From contig NZ_JPFZ01000009.1 in assembly GCF_000722775.1 (NCBI RefSeq), positions 558,001-622,000 on the forward strand: a stretch of DNA of 64,000 bases. Direction: 5' to 3'. The notes under the pieces were generated by a model. It did not search any database. It was given only the letters and a program-made list of their open reading frames with translations, and was not told the origin of the DNA. Made by a program: the position numbers and the translations under genes. Source of the stretch: Streptococcus mitis subsp. hohhotensis (lineage in GTDB: Bacteria > Bacillota > Bacilli > Lactobacillales > Streptococcaceae). This document shows positions 17,798 through 25,758 of this stretch, one piece after another (position 1 is the stretch's first letter; each line of letters starts with the position of its first letter).

Positions 17798-18430
17798 ATG
17801 GCTTGGGTTGAATATTTAATTGATAGTTTAAAGAGAATTTTCTTAAAAAAGTCTATATCTGATTTTGAAAACAAAACAGAGAATGGAGAGGAAGGATATG
17901 ATTCTAGATTTAATGATTCTACTTCAGAAGAACGAGGGATCAAGATTAAAACGTATTATGAAAATTGGGAGAATCAGACATTTGAATCTCTATTACAAGA
18001 GCATGGCTTGGTAGAATTAAAATTGCTGATTAATAATAATGAAATTTCTGAGAGTTTTAGTTTTTGTAATATTGGTATAAACTATAGTATTACCAAAACT
18101 GCAGATTTTAATTTCAGGTATAGAAGTATTAGTGTGCTACCTAAGTATAGAGAAAGAGGTGTATGTAGCTACTTGCTATTAAAATCAATTATTGTAGTTT
18201 TAGAAACACTAGAAAACAAAAATGTAGAATTTTCTTTAGTAAATACAGTAAAAATTGAAATTGAAGACAGATTTTCAATTTACGATTCTATTTTAACGGA
18301 AAAAATACCAAGTGAAAATATGCAATATAAAGTATTCTTAGCTGAAAATAGAGATACTAATATAGCACAGTTAAGGGAAATGTATAATAGCAAACTAGAA
18401 AAAATGACTACTAATTTAAAATTTACTTAG
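17798..18430 (+). CDS. Unknown protein with GNAT-like motif
   Basis: A 210-residue protein from ATG 17798, behind GCAGAGGTG. Residues about 117-140 (RSISVLPKYRERGVCSYLLLKSII) resemble motif A of GNAT acetyltransferases, where the Q/R-x-x-G-x-G/A loop binds acetyl-CoA; here the loop reads RERGVCS. The N-terminus is amphipathic (WVEYLIDSLKRIFLKK) and may touch the membrane or a partner. It is AT-rich and co-transcribed with the zinc-motif gene, so the pair probably arrived together. Role unknown; a modification enzyme is one reading. Confidence 0.6.
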   Translation: MAWVEYLIDSLKRIFLKKSISDFENKTENGEEGYDSRFNDSTSEERGIKIKTYYENWENQTFESLLQEHGLVELKLLINNNEISESFSFCNIGINYSITKTADFNFRYRSISVLPKYRERGVCSYLLLKSIIVVLETLENKNVEFSLVNTVKIEIEDRFSIYDSILTEKIPSENMQYKVFLAENRDTNIAQLREMYNSKLEKMTTNLKFT

Positions 18431-18579
18431 TATGATAGCATAGATTTAGTCAACATTTAATCAATATTTCGTCTGGAAGAAATCATTTAGTTCACATAAA
18501 GTGTGTTATTCTACTTGAAAAATTGAGAGATTTTGAAACAATAAAACATGCTATAATAGTTGCAGAAAGGTTGGTATTT

Positions 18580-19281
18580 ATGGCTAGGATATTGGTTATT
18601 GAAGACAATAGTGACATTCAAGAGATTTTACGAACACTTCTTACTGAGGAGCATGAGGTAATTCAAGCCTTTTCTGGTACAGAAGGAATCATGCGTTTTG
18701 ACCAAGGTGGGATTGACCTCGTTTTGCTAGATATCATGCTTCCTGGAAAAAATGGGGATCAGGTTTTAAAAGCCATCAGGGAACAAAGTCAAATTCCAGT
18801 CATTATGCTAACGGCTTTGAGTGATAAGAAGTTAATCAGTCAATACCTCTTAGACGGTGCCAATGATTACATAATCAAGCCTTTTGATTTGGACGAAGTC
18901 TTTGCCAGAGTTACTGTTCAATTACGTCAAAGCGTAGAAAAACAGCCTGTGGAAATAGGAAAAACTGAAAATCTGCCACAAAACTTGAAAAATATCCAGT
19001 TTGATGCAGAAAGTTTTGAAATCAAAAATAGTCAGGAAACGATTCGCCTTGCCAAGAAAGAATGCTTGATTCTCCAAACTCTCCTCAAACATCCTAAGAA
19101 AATTTTCACCAAGGAAGAACTTTATGAATTAGTCTGGGAGGAGAGCTACCTACCTGGAGATAATACTCTCAATACGCATTTGAGTAATCTTCGTAAAAAA
19201 TTAAACCAGCTTGATCCAAATCAAGAATATATTGAAACCATCTGGGGCGTTGGGGTAAGATTAAAAGGAGACAAGCAATGA
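18580..19281 (+). CDS. OmpR-family response regulator
   Basis: A 233-residue regulator with a receiver domain (acidic pair Glu8-Asp9, phospho-acceptor Asp51 in LVLLDIMLPG, and the Lys of IIKPFD) and a C-terminal winged helix (about 130-230, ECLILQTLLKHPKKIFTKEELYELVW). ATG 18580 follows GAAAGG, and a TATAAT lies at about 18553. It overlaps the kinase start as ATGA. The likely target is the convergent ABC operon, whose promoter has a matching direct repeat. Confidence 0.93.
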   Translation: MARILVIEDNSDIQEILRTLLTEEHEVIQAFSGTEGIMRFDQGGIDLVLLDIMLPGKNGDQVLKAIREQSQIPVIMLTALSDKKLISQYLLDGANDYIIKPFDLDEVFARVTVQLRQSVEKQPVEIGKTENLPQNLKNIQFDAESFEIKNSQETIRLAKKECLILQTLLKHPKKIFTKEELYELVWEESYLPGDNTLNTHLSNLRKKLNQLDPNQEYIETIWGVGVRLKGDKQ

Positions 19282-20156
19282 CCTACATGATAATCTTTAT
19301 CCTATTGGTACTCCTAATTATTTTATCGATTGTATTAATTCGCTACCATCTAGCACTTAAAAACTTGAGTCAACAGATTGAAGACAAGATTCTCACAGGT
19401 AGTATGAAAAGAGTCGGAGTCAGCATTTTTTCCAAACATTTTTTACATCTCTACCAGCAAATTGAAAATCTATTTCAAGAAGTGGAACAATCTCGGTTGG
19501 TGATGAAAAGGGAAAAGCACACTCTGGATATGGCCATCAGCAATATCGCCCATGATATTCGGACGCCTCTGACTATCGCTTCAGGCTACACCCAACAATT
19601 GATAAAAACTCCTGAAAACAAAGCAGAAACCTTACAAAAAATAGCCCAGCATCTTGATTTAGTTTCCAAACGTTTGGAGGCTCTCCTAGAATATCGTCGT
19701 TTGATGGAAGGAGCTGTCAAACCGAAACTGGAAGAAGTTGATCTTTCAGCTTTTATTACCAAGAAGACTCTGGCTTATTATGATGTTTTTCAGGCGGCAA
19801 GTATCACGCTTGATTTTAAGGTTGAAGCTGGTCTGAAAATGAGGACTGATGAAGACTTGCTGGATCGAATTTTACAAAATCTGCTTGGGAATGTCCTCAA
19901 ACATGGCAAGGAAGAAGCGCGGCTATCTTTGAGAAAGGAAAAGGAACAGCTTGTCTTAGAGATTGCAAACCTTGTCAAACAACCCATCAAAAGAATAGAA
20001 AATCTCAGCAACCGTTTTTATTCTGAAAATCTATCAGACACCGAAGAATCCTCTGGTTTAGGCCTTTATATCACTGAGGAATTATGTCATCTTCTCGGTG
20101 CAGAGATGAAACTAAGCACAGATGGGCAATGGTTGTCGGTTTTCATTTACTTTTAA
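19278..20156 (+). CDS. Short sensor histidine kinase
   Basis: A 292-residue kinase with one N-terminal membrane segment (about 3-23) and almost no extracellular part. The phospho-acceptor is His92 (ISNIAHDIRTPLT), and an HATPase domain carries ILQNLLGNVLKHGK and SSGLGLYITEEL. A kinase with so little external sequence cannot easily sense a ligand itself; family precedent (intramembrane-sensing kinases) suggests it senses through an ABC transporter, plausibly the one encoded convergently. An intrinsic terminator follows the stop. Confidence 0.93.
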   Translation: MTYMIIFILLVLLIILSIVLIRYHLALKNLSQQIEDKILTGSMKRVGVSIFSKHFLHLYQQIENLFQEVEQSRLVMKREKHTLDMAISNIAHDIRTPLTIASGYTQQLIKTPENKAETLQKIAQHLDLVSKRLEALLEYRRLMEGAVKPKLEEVDLSAFITKKTLAYYDVFQAASITLDFKVEAGLKMRTDEDLLDRILQNLLGNVLKHGKEEARLSLRKEKEQLVLEIANLVKQPIKRIENLSNRFYSENLSDTEESSGLGLYITEELCHLLGAEMKLSTDGQWLSVFIYF

Positions 20157-20165
20157 CAAAAAGAA

Positions 20166-20198
20166 ACCTCCTCTGTAGGCTAGAGGAGGTCATTTTTT
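20166..20198. terminator. Shared terminator between kinase and ABC permease
   Basis: ACCTCCTCT (20166-20174) pairs with AGAGGAGGT (20182-20190), with a T-run to the right and A-rich sequence to the left. It can stop both convergent operons. Confidence 0.85.
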
Positions 20199-20949
20199 AT
20201 AGACTTTTCTTTTTGAAAACTGTCAGTCCACTTAGATTAAAGATTACAATAACAGCTAAGCTAACTATAAGTGTATAGAAAATGGATTCACTATTAGCAG
20301 TCATAGCATAGAAAAACTGCAATGATAAATATGGCAAAATTTTGATACTTGGGAAGATGAGCATTGGCATAGAAAGTAAGATAGAGCTGACCAAATAACC
20401 AATAAATACCGCAATATAAGAATGACTAACATAGAGGATGAAGGAAACAATGGAAAGCCAAGCAAGGAGGCAAAGAAATTGAAGGAAAATGGTTACCAGT
20501 AGATTGCCAATAAAGCCATCAGGCATAGTTCCAAATCCATTTAAGATTGTTGCTGGAATAAAGGCAATCACAAGGCTGATGATGACTTGTAAAAGTGCAA
20601 TAGAAGCCAATACAAAGGCTTTCGCTAGAAAAAACTCTGTACGAGAAACCCCTACTGTCAAACTATTTTTATAGAGCTTTCCGATTAAATCAACACCGAG
20701 AACGAGACAAGTTAGAACAATACAGAGAAAAACGAGGTTTGAACCTTGACTAGATGCGTTAATCAGGGCTTGTACACCGTCCCAACCATGGGTTGGAATT
20801 TCTGGCTCTTCTGTATTGATTGCCATCAGATGGCCAGTAGCTCCAAAAACAGCCCCCATTAACATGAGTACAAAGAGAATGAACTCTGTAATCCAGAATC
20901 CTTTGGAACGGAAAAGACGGTAAAAGTCTGCTTGAATGGTATGTATCAT
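20197..20949 (-). CDS. ABC-2 permease, lantibiotic-immunity/bacitracin type
   Basis: A 250-residue membrane protein with six hydrophobic segments, beginning MIHTIQADFYRLFRSKGFW, the cytosolic elbow common to LanE/G and BcrB-like permeases. TLICLVLGVD-like and KNSLTVGVSRTEFFLAKAFV parts fit the ABC-2 family. It sits 10 bases behind the ATPase gene. Likely job: removal of a peptide antibiotic from the membrane, or pumping of an unknown lipid or peptide. Confidence 0.85.
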   Translation of the reverse strand: MIHTIQADFYRLFRSKGFWITEFILFVLMLMGAVFGATGHLMAINTEEPEIPTHGWDGVQALINASSQGSNLVFLCIVLTCLVLGVDLIGKLYKNSLTVGVSRTEFFLAKAFVLASIALLQVIISLVIAFIPATILNGFGTMPDGFIGNLLVTIFLQFLCLLAWLSIVSFILYVSHSYIAVFIGYLVSSILLSMPMLIFPSIKILPYLSLQFFYAMTANSESIFYTLIVSLAVIVIFNLSGLTVFKKKSL

Positions 20950-20959
20950 GATTTTTCTC

Positions 20960-21868
20960 CTATTCGACCAATTGAGTGAAGTATTCTTCTAGGTTTTGAC
21001 GGGCATAGTAAATCTCGTCAATGGCAACATCTGCCAAGGTTAATTCCTTGAGAATCTGTTTGACATCTTGTTCCTGACCAAAGATATGGATTTCATTTTC
21101 AGGATTAACAACCTTGAACTGGAGCTGGATTTGTTCTTTCAATACTTGACAAGCTTTCTCTTGATCAGCTGTCTTAAGAACAATATAATCCTCACTTAGT
21201 GTTTCAAATTCAGCTTTGCTGATTTCACGGATAACCTTTCCTTGATCTAAAATACCAAAACGATTAGCTACGAGGTAGAGTTCTGACAAGATATGGCTAG
21301 AGATGAGAATGGTGATCCCTTGTTCTTGATTGAGTCGTTGAATCATGAGTCGAAATTCTTTGATACCGATTGGGTCGAGACCATTGATAGGTTCATCTAA
21401 GATTAGGAAATCTGGTTTGGATAGGAGGGCAATGGCAATACCAAGTCTTTGTTTCATTCCAAGAGAGAAATCTCGAAAGACTTTTTTACCTGTATCTGTC
21501 AAACCTACATAGTCTAGGGTTTCTCGAATGACTTGATCAGCATTTGGAATATGACGAATCATACAGTAATATTTCAGATTTTGATAAGCTGTTAAGTGAT
21601 TATGAGCTACAGGTGATTCAATCACTGAACCTACTCGAGATAGAGCTTTGGTCCACTCATTTTCCGTTTGGCTAGAGAAGAGGGAAACAGTCCCTTTATC
21701 CGCAAACAGTAGTTGCGTAATAATTTTTATTAAGGTGGTTTTCCCAGCTCCATTCTTTCCGATCAGTCCATAGATATCTCCCTCTCTTATCGTTAGATGA
21801 AGATCCTGAAGGATAGCTTGTTTGTCAAAGTTTTTGGACAATCCATGAATGTCGAGTACTGTTTTCAT
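20960..21868 (-). CDS. ABC ATPase, BcrA/LanF-like
   Basis: A 302-residue ATPase with Walker A GKNGAGKTT, signature FSLGMKQRLGIA, Walker B FLILDEPINGLDPIG and the switch His of ISSHILSEL. The extra C-terminal 80 residues are typical of BcrA-type ATPases. ATG 21868 follows AAAGGAGAG; the longer frame upstream crosses the promoter (TATACT at 21902-21907, minus strand). It pairs with the permease gene 10 bases downstream. Confidence 0.92.
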   Translation of the reverse strand: MKTVLDIHGLSKNFDKQAILQDLHLTIREGDIYGLIGKNGAGKTTLIKIITQLLFADKGTVSLFSSQTENEWTKALSRVGSVIESPVAHNHLTAYQNLKYYCMIRHIPNADQVIRETLDYVGLTDTGKKVFRDFSLGMKQRLGIAIALLSKPDFLILDEPINGLDPIGIKEFRLMIQRLNQEQGITILISSHILSELYLVANRFGILDQGKVIREISKAEFETLSEDYIVLKTADQEKACQVLKEQIQLQFKVVNPENEIHIFGQEQDVKQILKELTLADVAIDEIYYARQNLEEYFTQLVE

Positions 21869-21936
21869 GATTCTCTCCTTTTGATTTATTTTGATAACTC
21901 TAGTATAAAGCATAGAAATCAAAGAAAGCTCAAGGA

Positions 21937-21956
21937 TTTCTAAAGAGTTTCTAAAG
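21937..21956 (-). promoter_or_regulatory. Direct repeat upstream of the ABC promoter, probable regulator site
   Basis: Two identical 9-mers (CTTTAGAAA on the minus strand) with 11-bp period lie about 30 bases upstream of the -10 box of the ABC operon. OmpR-type regulators bind head-to-tail repeats of 10-11 bp at this position, so the adjacent response regulator is the natural candidate. Confidence 0.5.
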
Positions 21957-21978
21957 TTTTAGGAATTCTTAAATATCA

Positions 21979-22003
21979 AAACCCAGTTGATAAGAACTGG
22001 GCT
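21979..22003 (-). terminator. Terminator of the HAD gene
   Basis: CCCAGTT (21982-21988) pairs with AACTGGG (21995-22001), with a minus-strand TTTT tail. Confidence 0.75.
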
Positions 22004-22009
22004 TCTTAA

Positions 22010-22819
22010 TTATAAAATATATTTCTCAATGGCACGCGCAACGCCGTCTTCTTCGTTGCTGGCTGTAACGGCATCCGCAAGAGATTTGACATAATCGCTG
22101 GCATTTCCCATTGCAATGCCAAGTCCTGCAAACTGGAGCATTTCGATATCGTTATTGGCATCGCCCATGGCCATAATTTCTGATGGCTTGATATTCAAAA
22201 TCTCTGCTAGTCGAGAAAGCGCAGTAGCCTTTGTCGTTCCAAGTGGCATGGCTTCATAAATGACAGGCTGTGAACGAACTCCACTAAATCGTTGACAGAG
22301 TTCTCCAGCAAAACGCTCTTCAAAATCGTCTGTTTGCTCTCTGGTGCCCAAAAACATCCCTTGGAACATGCGATACTTGCCACTAGTCGCTTCCTCAAGA
22401 GAAATTTCAGTCAGGTCTGAAAAGACTAGCTTGGCATCATTTTGAATGATTTCATTCGGCTTACCACCGAGGACAAAATAATGCTCCTCATCAAAAAGAG
22501 TCAACTGAACATCGCTTTTTTCAGCTAGGTCATAGAGGTACTCGATGTCTGCTGGACTGAGTTCTTGCCAATCAACCAGACTCCAATCACTGGTCTGGTG
22601 AGTTGAACAACCGTTGTTAACAATAACATATTCGTTCTGGAGGTCAAGCCCCAGTTTTTTGTAGTAGGGGAGGACACCGAAAAGGGGGCGGCCCGTACAA
22701 AGTACCAGTTTGACGCTTTTTTCAATAGCTTGGTGAATAGCAGTAATATGAGCTTGTGGGATTTCCTTGGCTTCATTGAGGAGGGTTCCATCCATATCCA
22801 AGGCTAGTAGTTTAATCAT
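22010..22819 (-). CDS. Cof-type HAD phosphatase
   Basis: A 269-residue haloacid-dehalogenase-superfamily phosphatase of the Cof/YidA type. Motif I is DMDGTLL (Asp8, Asp10), then CTGRP, a C2B cap, and motif IV GDANNDIEMLQFAG. It acts on sugar phosphates or similar metabolites in the cytoplasm; the substrate cannot be fixed. ATG 22819 has GAAGGAAG, and a TGCTATAAT box lies near 22850. Monocistronic. Confidence 0.93.
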   Translation of the reverse strand: MIKLLALDMDGTLLNEAKEIPQAHITAIHQAIEKSVKLVLCTGRPLFGVLPYYKKLGLDLQNEYVIVNNGCSTHQTSDWSLVDWQELSPADIEYLYDLAEKSDVQLTLFDEEHYFVLGGKPNEIIQNDAKLVFSDLTEISLEEATSGKYRMFQGMFLGTREQTDDFEERFAGELCQRFSGVRSQPVIYEAMPLGTTKATALSRLAEILNIKPSEIMAMGDANNDIEMLQFAGLGIAMGNASDYVKSLADAVTASNEEDGVARAIEKYIL

Positions 22820-22987
22820 AGGTCTTCCTTCTTTATCTTTTGGTATTATTATAGCATATTTTAGAAAATAAAATGGTAAAAGGGTAGAGACTAATTGATT
22901 TTACAGTTTAGGATATTTGGAGAACATTTATTAGGAAAGGTTACACGTTATTCAATTAAGTAAATAATTATATTTGGTAAGCTGGTC

Positions 22988-23043
22988 AAAAAAACAGAGG
23001 ATTTAAGATGAAAAATGTGTTATTCATCTTAAATCCTCTGTTC
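22988..23043 (-). terminator. Perfect 20-bp hairpin terminator after DUF3270
   Basis: AACAGAGGATTTAAGATGAA (22993-23012) is fully complementary to 23023-23042. On the minus strand it is followed by seven T, so it terminates the DUF3270 message. Nothing else is seen in 22820-23088. Confidence 0.85.
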
Positions 23044-23088
23044 TCCTTAATTTTTTATAAATCAACTTGATTAGACGTAGGGTATGAT

Positions 23089-23376
23089 TTATCTTCTAAA
23101 TTTTCGTTTGATAATAGAGCGTTGGACTTTTAAAACAAGTAAGCTAAATCCGATTGCTGCGACAAATGCAAGAGCAGTTGATAATTTTAATGCTAAAAAG
23201 ATAAAACTAAAGATAGCAACACAGATACAAAAAACAGCAATATTAACAAAAAATAGGATTTCCTTGAGATTGGCATCAGATTGTGCTTCAGGTGTATAAT
23301 CTTGATAGCGAGGAATCTGATGATTTAATTCTTCTTGATAGTCTACCTCATAGGATTGTAATTTTCTTACAGGCAT
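23089..23376 (-). CDS. DUF3270 small membrane protein
   Basis: A 95-residue streptococcal protein with a soluble N-terminus rich in Tyr, Gln and acidic residues (LQSYEVDYQEELNHQIPRYQ), two hydrophobic segments (about 42-62 and 66-84) and a basic tail (KRKFRR). It matches the DUF3270 layout. It has an AAGGAGAGA ribosome site and a perfect terminator. Function unknown. Confidence 0.8.
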   Translation of the reverse strand: MPVRKLQSYEVDYQEELNHQIPRYQDYTPEAQSDANLKEILFFVNIAVFCICVAIFSFIFLALKLSTALAFVAAIGFSLLVLKVQRSIIKRKFRR

Positions 23377-23467
23377 TATTCTCTCCTTAACTGTACATAC
23401 CTATTTTATCATTTTTTAATCGGATAATTATTACAGTAAGGTTACAAAAAGAATAAAGTCCCTTTTC

Positions 23468-23506
23468 ATTTTCAAACTATTGTTCAGGACACGATAGTTT
23501 GAAAAT
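23468..23506. repeat. 13-bp perfect inverted repeat
   Basis: ATTTTCAAACTAT (23468-23480) and its complement (23494-23506), with a 13-base loop. No T-run follows. It may be an operator or an element end. No gene lies in 23377-23712. Confidence 0.4.
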
Positions 23507-23578
23507 AATAGTACGCATAATATTAAGGCTGTTAAACACCTATTGAAAATAGATTAGTAGAAATCGAAACAGTACATT

Positions 23579-23686
23579 AATACTCTTTAAAACAAGTTAG
23601 CGGCATCTTGTATTAGGTATATGTTACTGATTTAGCCAGTTTTATCTATAATCAAAAAGCTGTTCTTTGATTTTTATTGAGTATAT
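23579..23686 (+). repeat. Degenerate BOX element upstream of metK
   Basis: Starts with TACTCTTTAAAACAAGTTAG (decayed boxA), passes through GTATATGTTACTGATT and TTATCTATAATC (decayed boxB edge), and ends in TTTTTATTGAGTATATA (boxC). Orientation is opposite to the other two BOX copies. It lies directly before the metK promoter. Confidence 0.7.
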
Positions 23687-23712
23687 AGACTGCAAATTGC
23701 GCTTAAAAGTGG

Positions 23713-23986
23713 TATAATGGTAAAGTTATATAGTCCCGATAAGATGGTAGGCATTTATTATGATGAGTTTTTCTATCAGTACTTTGCAATTCGCAAAGAA
23801 TGACGGCTCCAAAGTCGTTCGTCATTCTACGGTTGCCGCTATAGGGCGGTCACCCTATGCGCCTTACTAGCTTCAGAAATAAAAAAGTATCGCTTTTATT
23901 TCTTTCACGTCGTAACTCTTAGAAAATGAGAATACCTATCAGTACTTTGTAACTCTATAACACTATTTTTAAGGGGGGACATTTTT
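23713..23986 (+). promoter_or_regulatory. SMK-type (SAM-III) riboswitch leader of metK, interrupted
   Basis: The promoter is TGGTATAAT (TATAAT 23713-23718). The leader holds GTCCCGAT (23733-23740), which can pair with GGGGAC of the ribosome site (23973-23980), and GATGGTAGG with the distal CCTATC. CAGTACTTTGTAAC near 23940-23954 matches the CUUGUAAC side of known SMK boxes. In this class SAM binding masks the ribosome site. Here a 163-bp segment separates the two halves, which would make a very long internal arm. Confidence 0.75.
23787..23949 (+). repeat. 163-bp insertion flanked by 14-bp direct repeats in the metK leader
   Basis: CTATCAGTACTTTG occurs at 23773-23786 and again at 23936-23949. 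Between them are strong hairpins: AGAATGACG/CGTCATTCT, GGGCGGTCACCCTATGCGCC-type pairings, and AGAAATAAAA/TTTTATTTCT. Removing one period restores a compact SMK leader. It looks like a small insertion with target duplication, or an evolved extra arm. Confidence 0.6.
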
Positions 23987-25177
23987 ATGTCAGAACGTAA
24001 ATTATTCACGTCTGAATCTGTATCTGAGGGGCATCCAGATAAGATTGCAGACCAAATCTCAGATGCGATTTTGGATGCTATTCTAGCTAAGGATCCAGAG
24101 GCGCACGTAGCTGCTGAGACAGCTGTATATACTGGTTCCGTCCATGTTTTTGGTGAAATATCTACAAATGCCTATGTGGATATCAACCGTGTGGTTCGTG
24201 ATACCATTGCAGAGATTGGCTACACCAATACAGAGTATGGTTTTTCTGCGGAGACGGTGGGAGTTCACCCATCACTTGTTGAGCAGTCACCGGATATCGC
24301 CCAAGGGGTTAATGAAGCCTTAGAAGTTCGTGGAAATGCAGACCAAGATCCGCTGGACTTAATTGGTGCTGGAGACCAAGGTCTCATGTTTGGATTTGCA
24401 GTGGATGAAACAGAAGAGCTCATGCCATTGCCAATTTCACTCAGCCACAAGTTGGTTCGTCGTTTAGCAGAACTTCGTAAGTCTGGTGAAATCAGTTATC
24501 TTCGCCCAGATGCCAAATCACAGGTTACGGTTGAGTACGATGAAAATGACCGTCCGGTACGTGTGGACACAGTCGTTATTTCAACTCAGCACGATCCAGA
24601 AGTCAGCAACGAACAAATTCACAATGATGTCATTAACAAGGTTATCAAAGAGGTTATTCCAGTCTCTTACTTGGATGAGCAAACAAAATTCTTCATCAAT
24701 CCTACTGGTCGTTTTGTAATCGGTGGACCTCAAGGGGACTCTGGTTTGACTGGTCGTAAGATTATCGTAGATACTTATGGTGGCTACTCTCGTCACGGTG
24801 GTGGTGCCTTCTCTGGTAAAGATGCGACTAAGGTGGACCGTTCAGCCTCTTATGCGGCTCGTTATATTGCCAAGAATATCGTTGCAGCAGGTCTTGCTAA
24901 GAAGGCGGAAGTGCAATTGGCTTATGCTATCGGTGTTGCCCAGCCTGTTTCTGTCCGTATCGATACCTTTGGTACAGGAAGAGTAGCTGAAAGCAAGCTT
25001 GAAAAAGCAACTCGTCAAATCTTTGACCTTCGCCCTGCAGGGATTATCCAAATGCTTGATCTCAAGCGTCCAATTTACCGTCAAACAGCGGCTTATGGAC
25101 ACATGGGACGTACAGATATTGACCTTCCATGGGAACGCTTGGACAAGGTAGATGCTTTGAAAGAAGCAGTCAAATAA
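23987..25177 (+). CDS. metK: S-adenosylmethionine synthetase
   Basis: Makes SAM from methionine and ATP in the cytoplasm. The 396-residue product has the family motifs [27 protein letters not shown] (ATP/methionine binding) and [17 protein letters not shown], and normal length. ATG 23987 follows GGGGGG, the ribosome site that the SMK leader can sequester. Expression should fall when SAM is plentiful. Monocistronic, with a terminator just behind. Confidence 0.98.
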   Translation: MSERKLFTSESVSEGHPDKIADQISDAILDAILAKDPEAHVAAETAVYTGSVHVFGEISTNAYVDINRVVRDTIAEIGYTNTEYGFSAETVGVHPSLVEQSPDIAQGVNEALEVRGNADQDPLDLIGAGDQGLMFGFAVDETEELMPLPISLSHKLVRRLAELRKSGEISYLRPDAKSQVTVEYDENDRPVRVDTVVISTQHDPEVSNEQIHNDVINKVIKEVIPVSYLDEQTKFFINPTGRFVIGGPQGDSGLTGRKIIVDTYGGYSRHGGGAFSGKDATKVDRSASYAARYIAKNIVAAGLAKKAEVQLAYAIGVAQPVSVRIDTFGTGRVAESKLEKATRQIFDLRPAGIIQMLDLKRPIYRQTAAYGHMGRTDIDLPWERLDKVDALKEAVK

Positions 25178-25184
25178 AATCTTG

Positions 25185-25209
25185 AGAGGGGGACTTCCCC
25201 TCTTTTTTA
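25185..25209 (+). terminator. Terminator of metK
   Basis: AGAGGGG (25185-25191) pairs with CCCCTCT (25197-25203), followed by TTTTTT. Confidence 0.9.
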
Positions 25210-25243
25210 CTGATAAAACATTTCACATACAAATAATTGAACT

Positions 25244-25450
25244 TTGGAAAAAATAAGACTATATATAGCTCTTCAGTTGTGTAGTATTAACAGAAGTTTA
25301 GTGGGTGAGTTCTTTATCATTTTCCTTATTCTGTTGACTATTTCATTCTGGTTTAGTATTTGGAAACTAGAAAAAGCACTAGCTAATAATTCACAATGTA
25401 ATTCCAAAGATTTAGATCCGAAAACTGGAAATTTTTGTACTTTTACCTAG
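25244..25450 (+). CDS. Doubtful 68-residue ORF with one membrane segment
   Basis: A TTG-started frame with a hydrophobic stretch at about residues 22-40 (EFFIIFLILLTISFWFSIW) and a polar tail. I see no ribosome site before the TTG and no family. It may be a decayed fragment of a membrane protein gene or chance. Listed because it is the only frame between metK and xerS. Confidence 0.25.
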   Translation: MEKIRLYIALQLCSINRSLVGEFFIIFLILLTISFWFSIWKLEKALANNSQCNSKDLDPKTGNFCTFT

Positions 25451-25489
25451 ACAGTGGATAAACCCTTGATACGACTGAGTTTAAGGGGT

Positions 25490-25595
25490 AATGTACACTC
25501 TTTGAAAAATGTACTTTATAATCGAAATGTACTTTATTTTAAGATTGGATAAAGTACATTTTTTGATCCAGTAGCTTAGATATATAATGTACATT
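25490..25595. repeat. Cluster of AATGTAC repeats upstream of dif and xerS
   Basis: AATGTAC occurs directly at 25490-25496, 25508-25514, 25526-25532 and 25586-25592, and inverted at 25554-25560 and 25589-25595 (the last pair forms palindrome AATGTACATT). The first three are spaced exactly 18 bp apart. AAATGTACTTTAT and its inverse (about 25525-25561) also form a 13-bp hairpin followed by T residues. Confidence 0.65.
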
Positions 25596-25675
25596 TTAGA
25601 CAATTTTGAACGAAAAAAATTTTTAGTTATATCTTCGGTCTAAGTCTTTTTATCACTTTAAAAAACTCCTATAAC

Positions 25676-25706
25676 ATCTTTCCGAAAAACTATAATTTTC
25701 TTGAAA
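25676..25706 (+). other. difSL-like chromosome dimer resolution site
   Basis: The 31-base site starts ATCTTTCCGAAAAACTATAA and continues to TTTTCTTGAAA. It matches my memory of the streptococcal/lactococcal difSL consensus, and it lies 52 bases before xerS, its usual place. XerS cuts here with FtsK help to resolve chromosome dimers. It marks the replication terminus. Confidence 0.8.
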
Positions 25707-25758
25707 AATGTATAAGTCTATGCTATACTACTAGTAGACTTATTTATGGAGAAAATAC

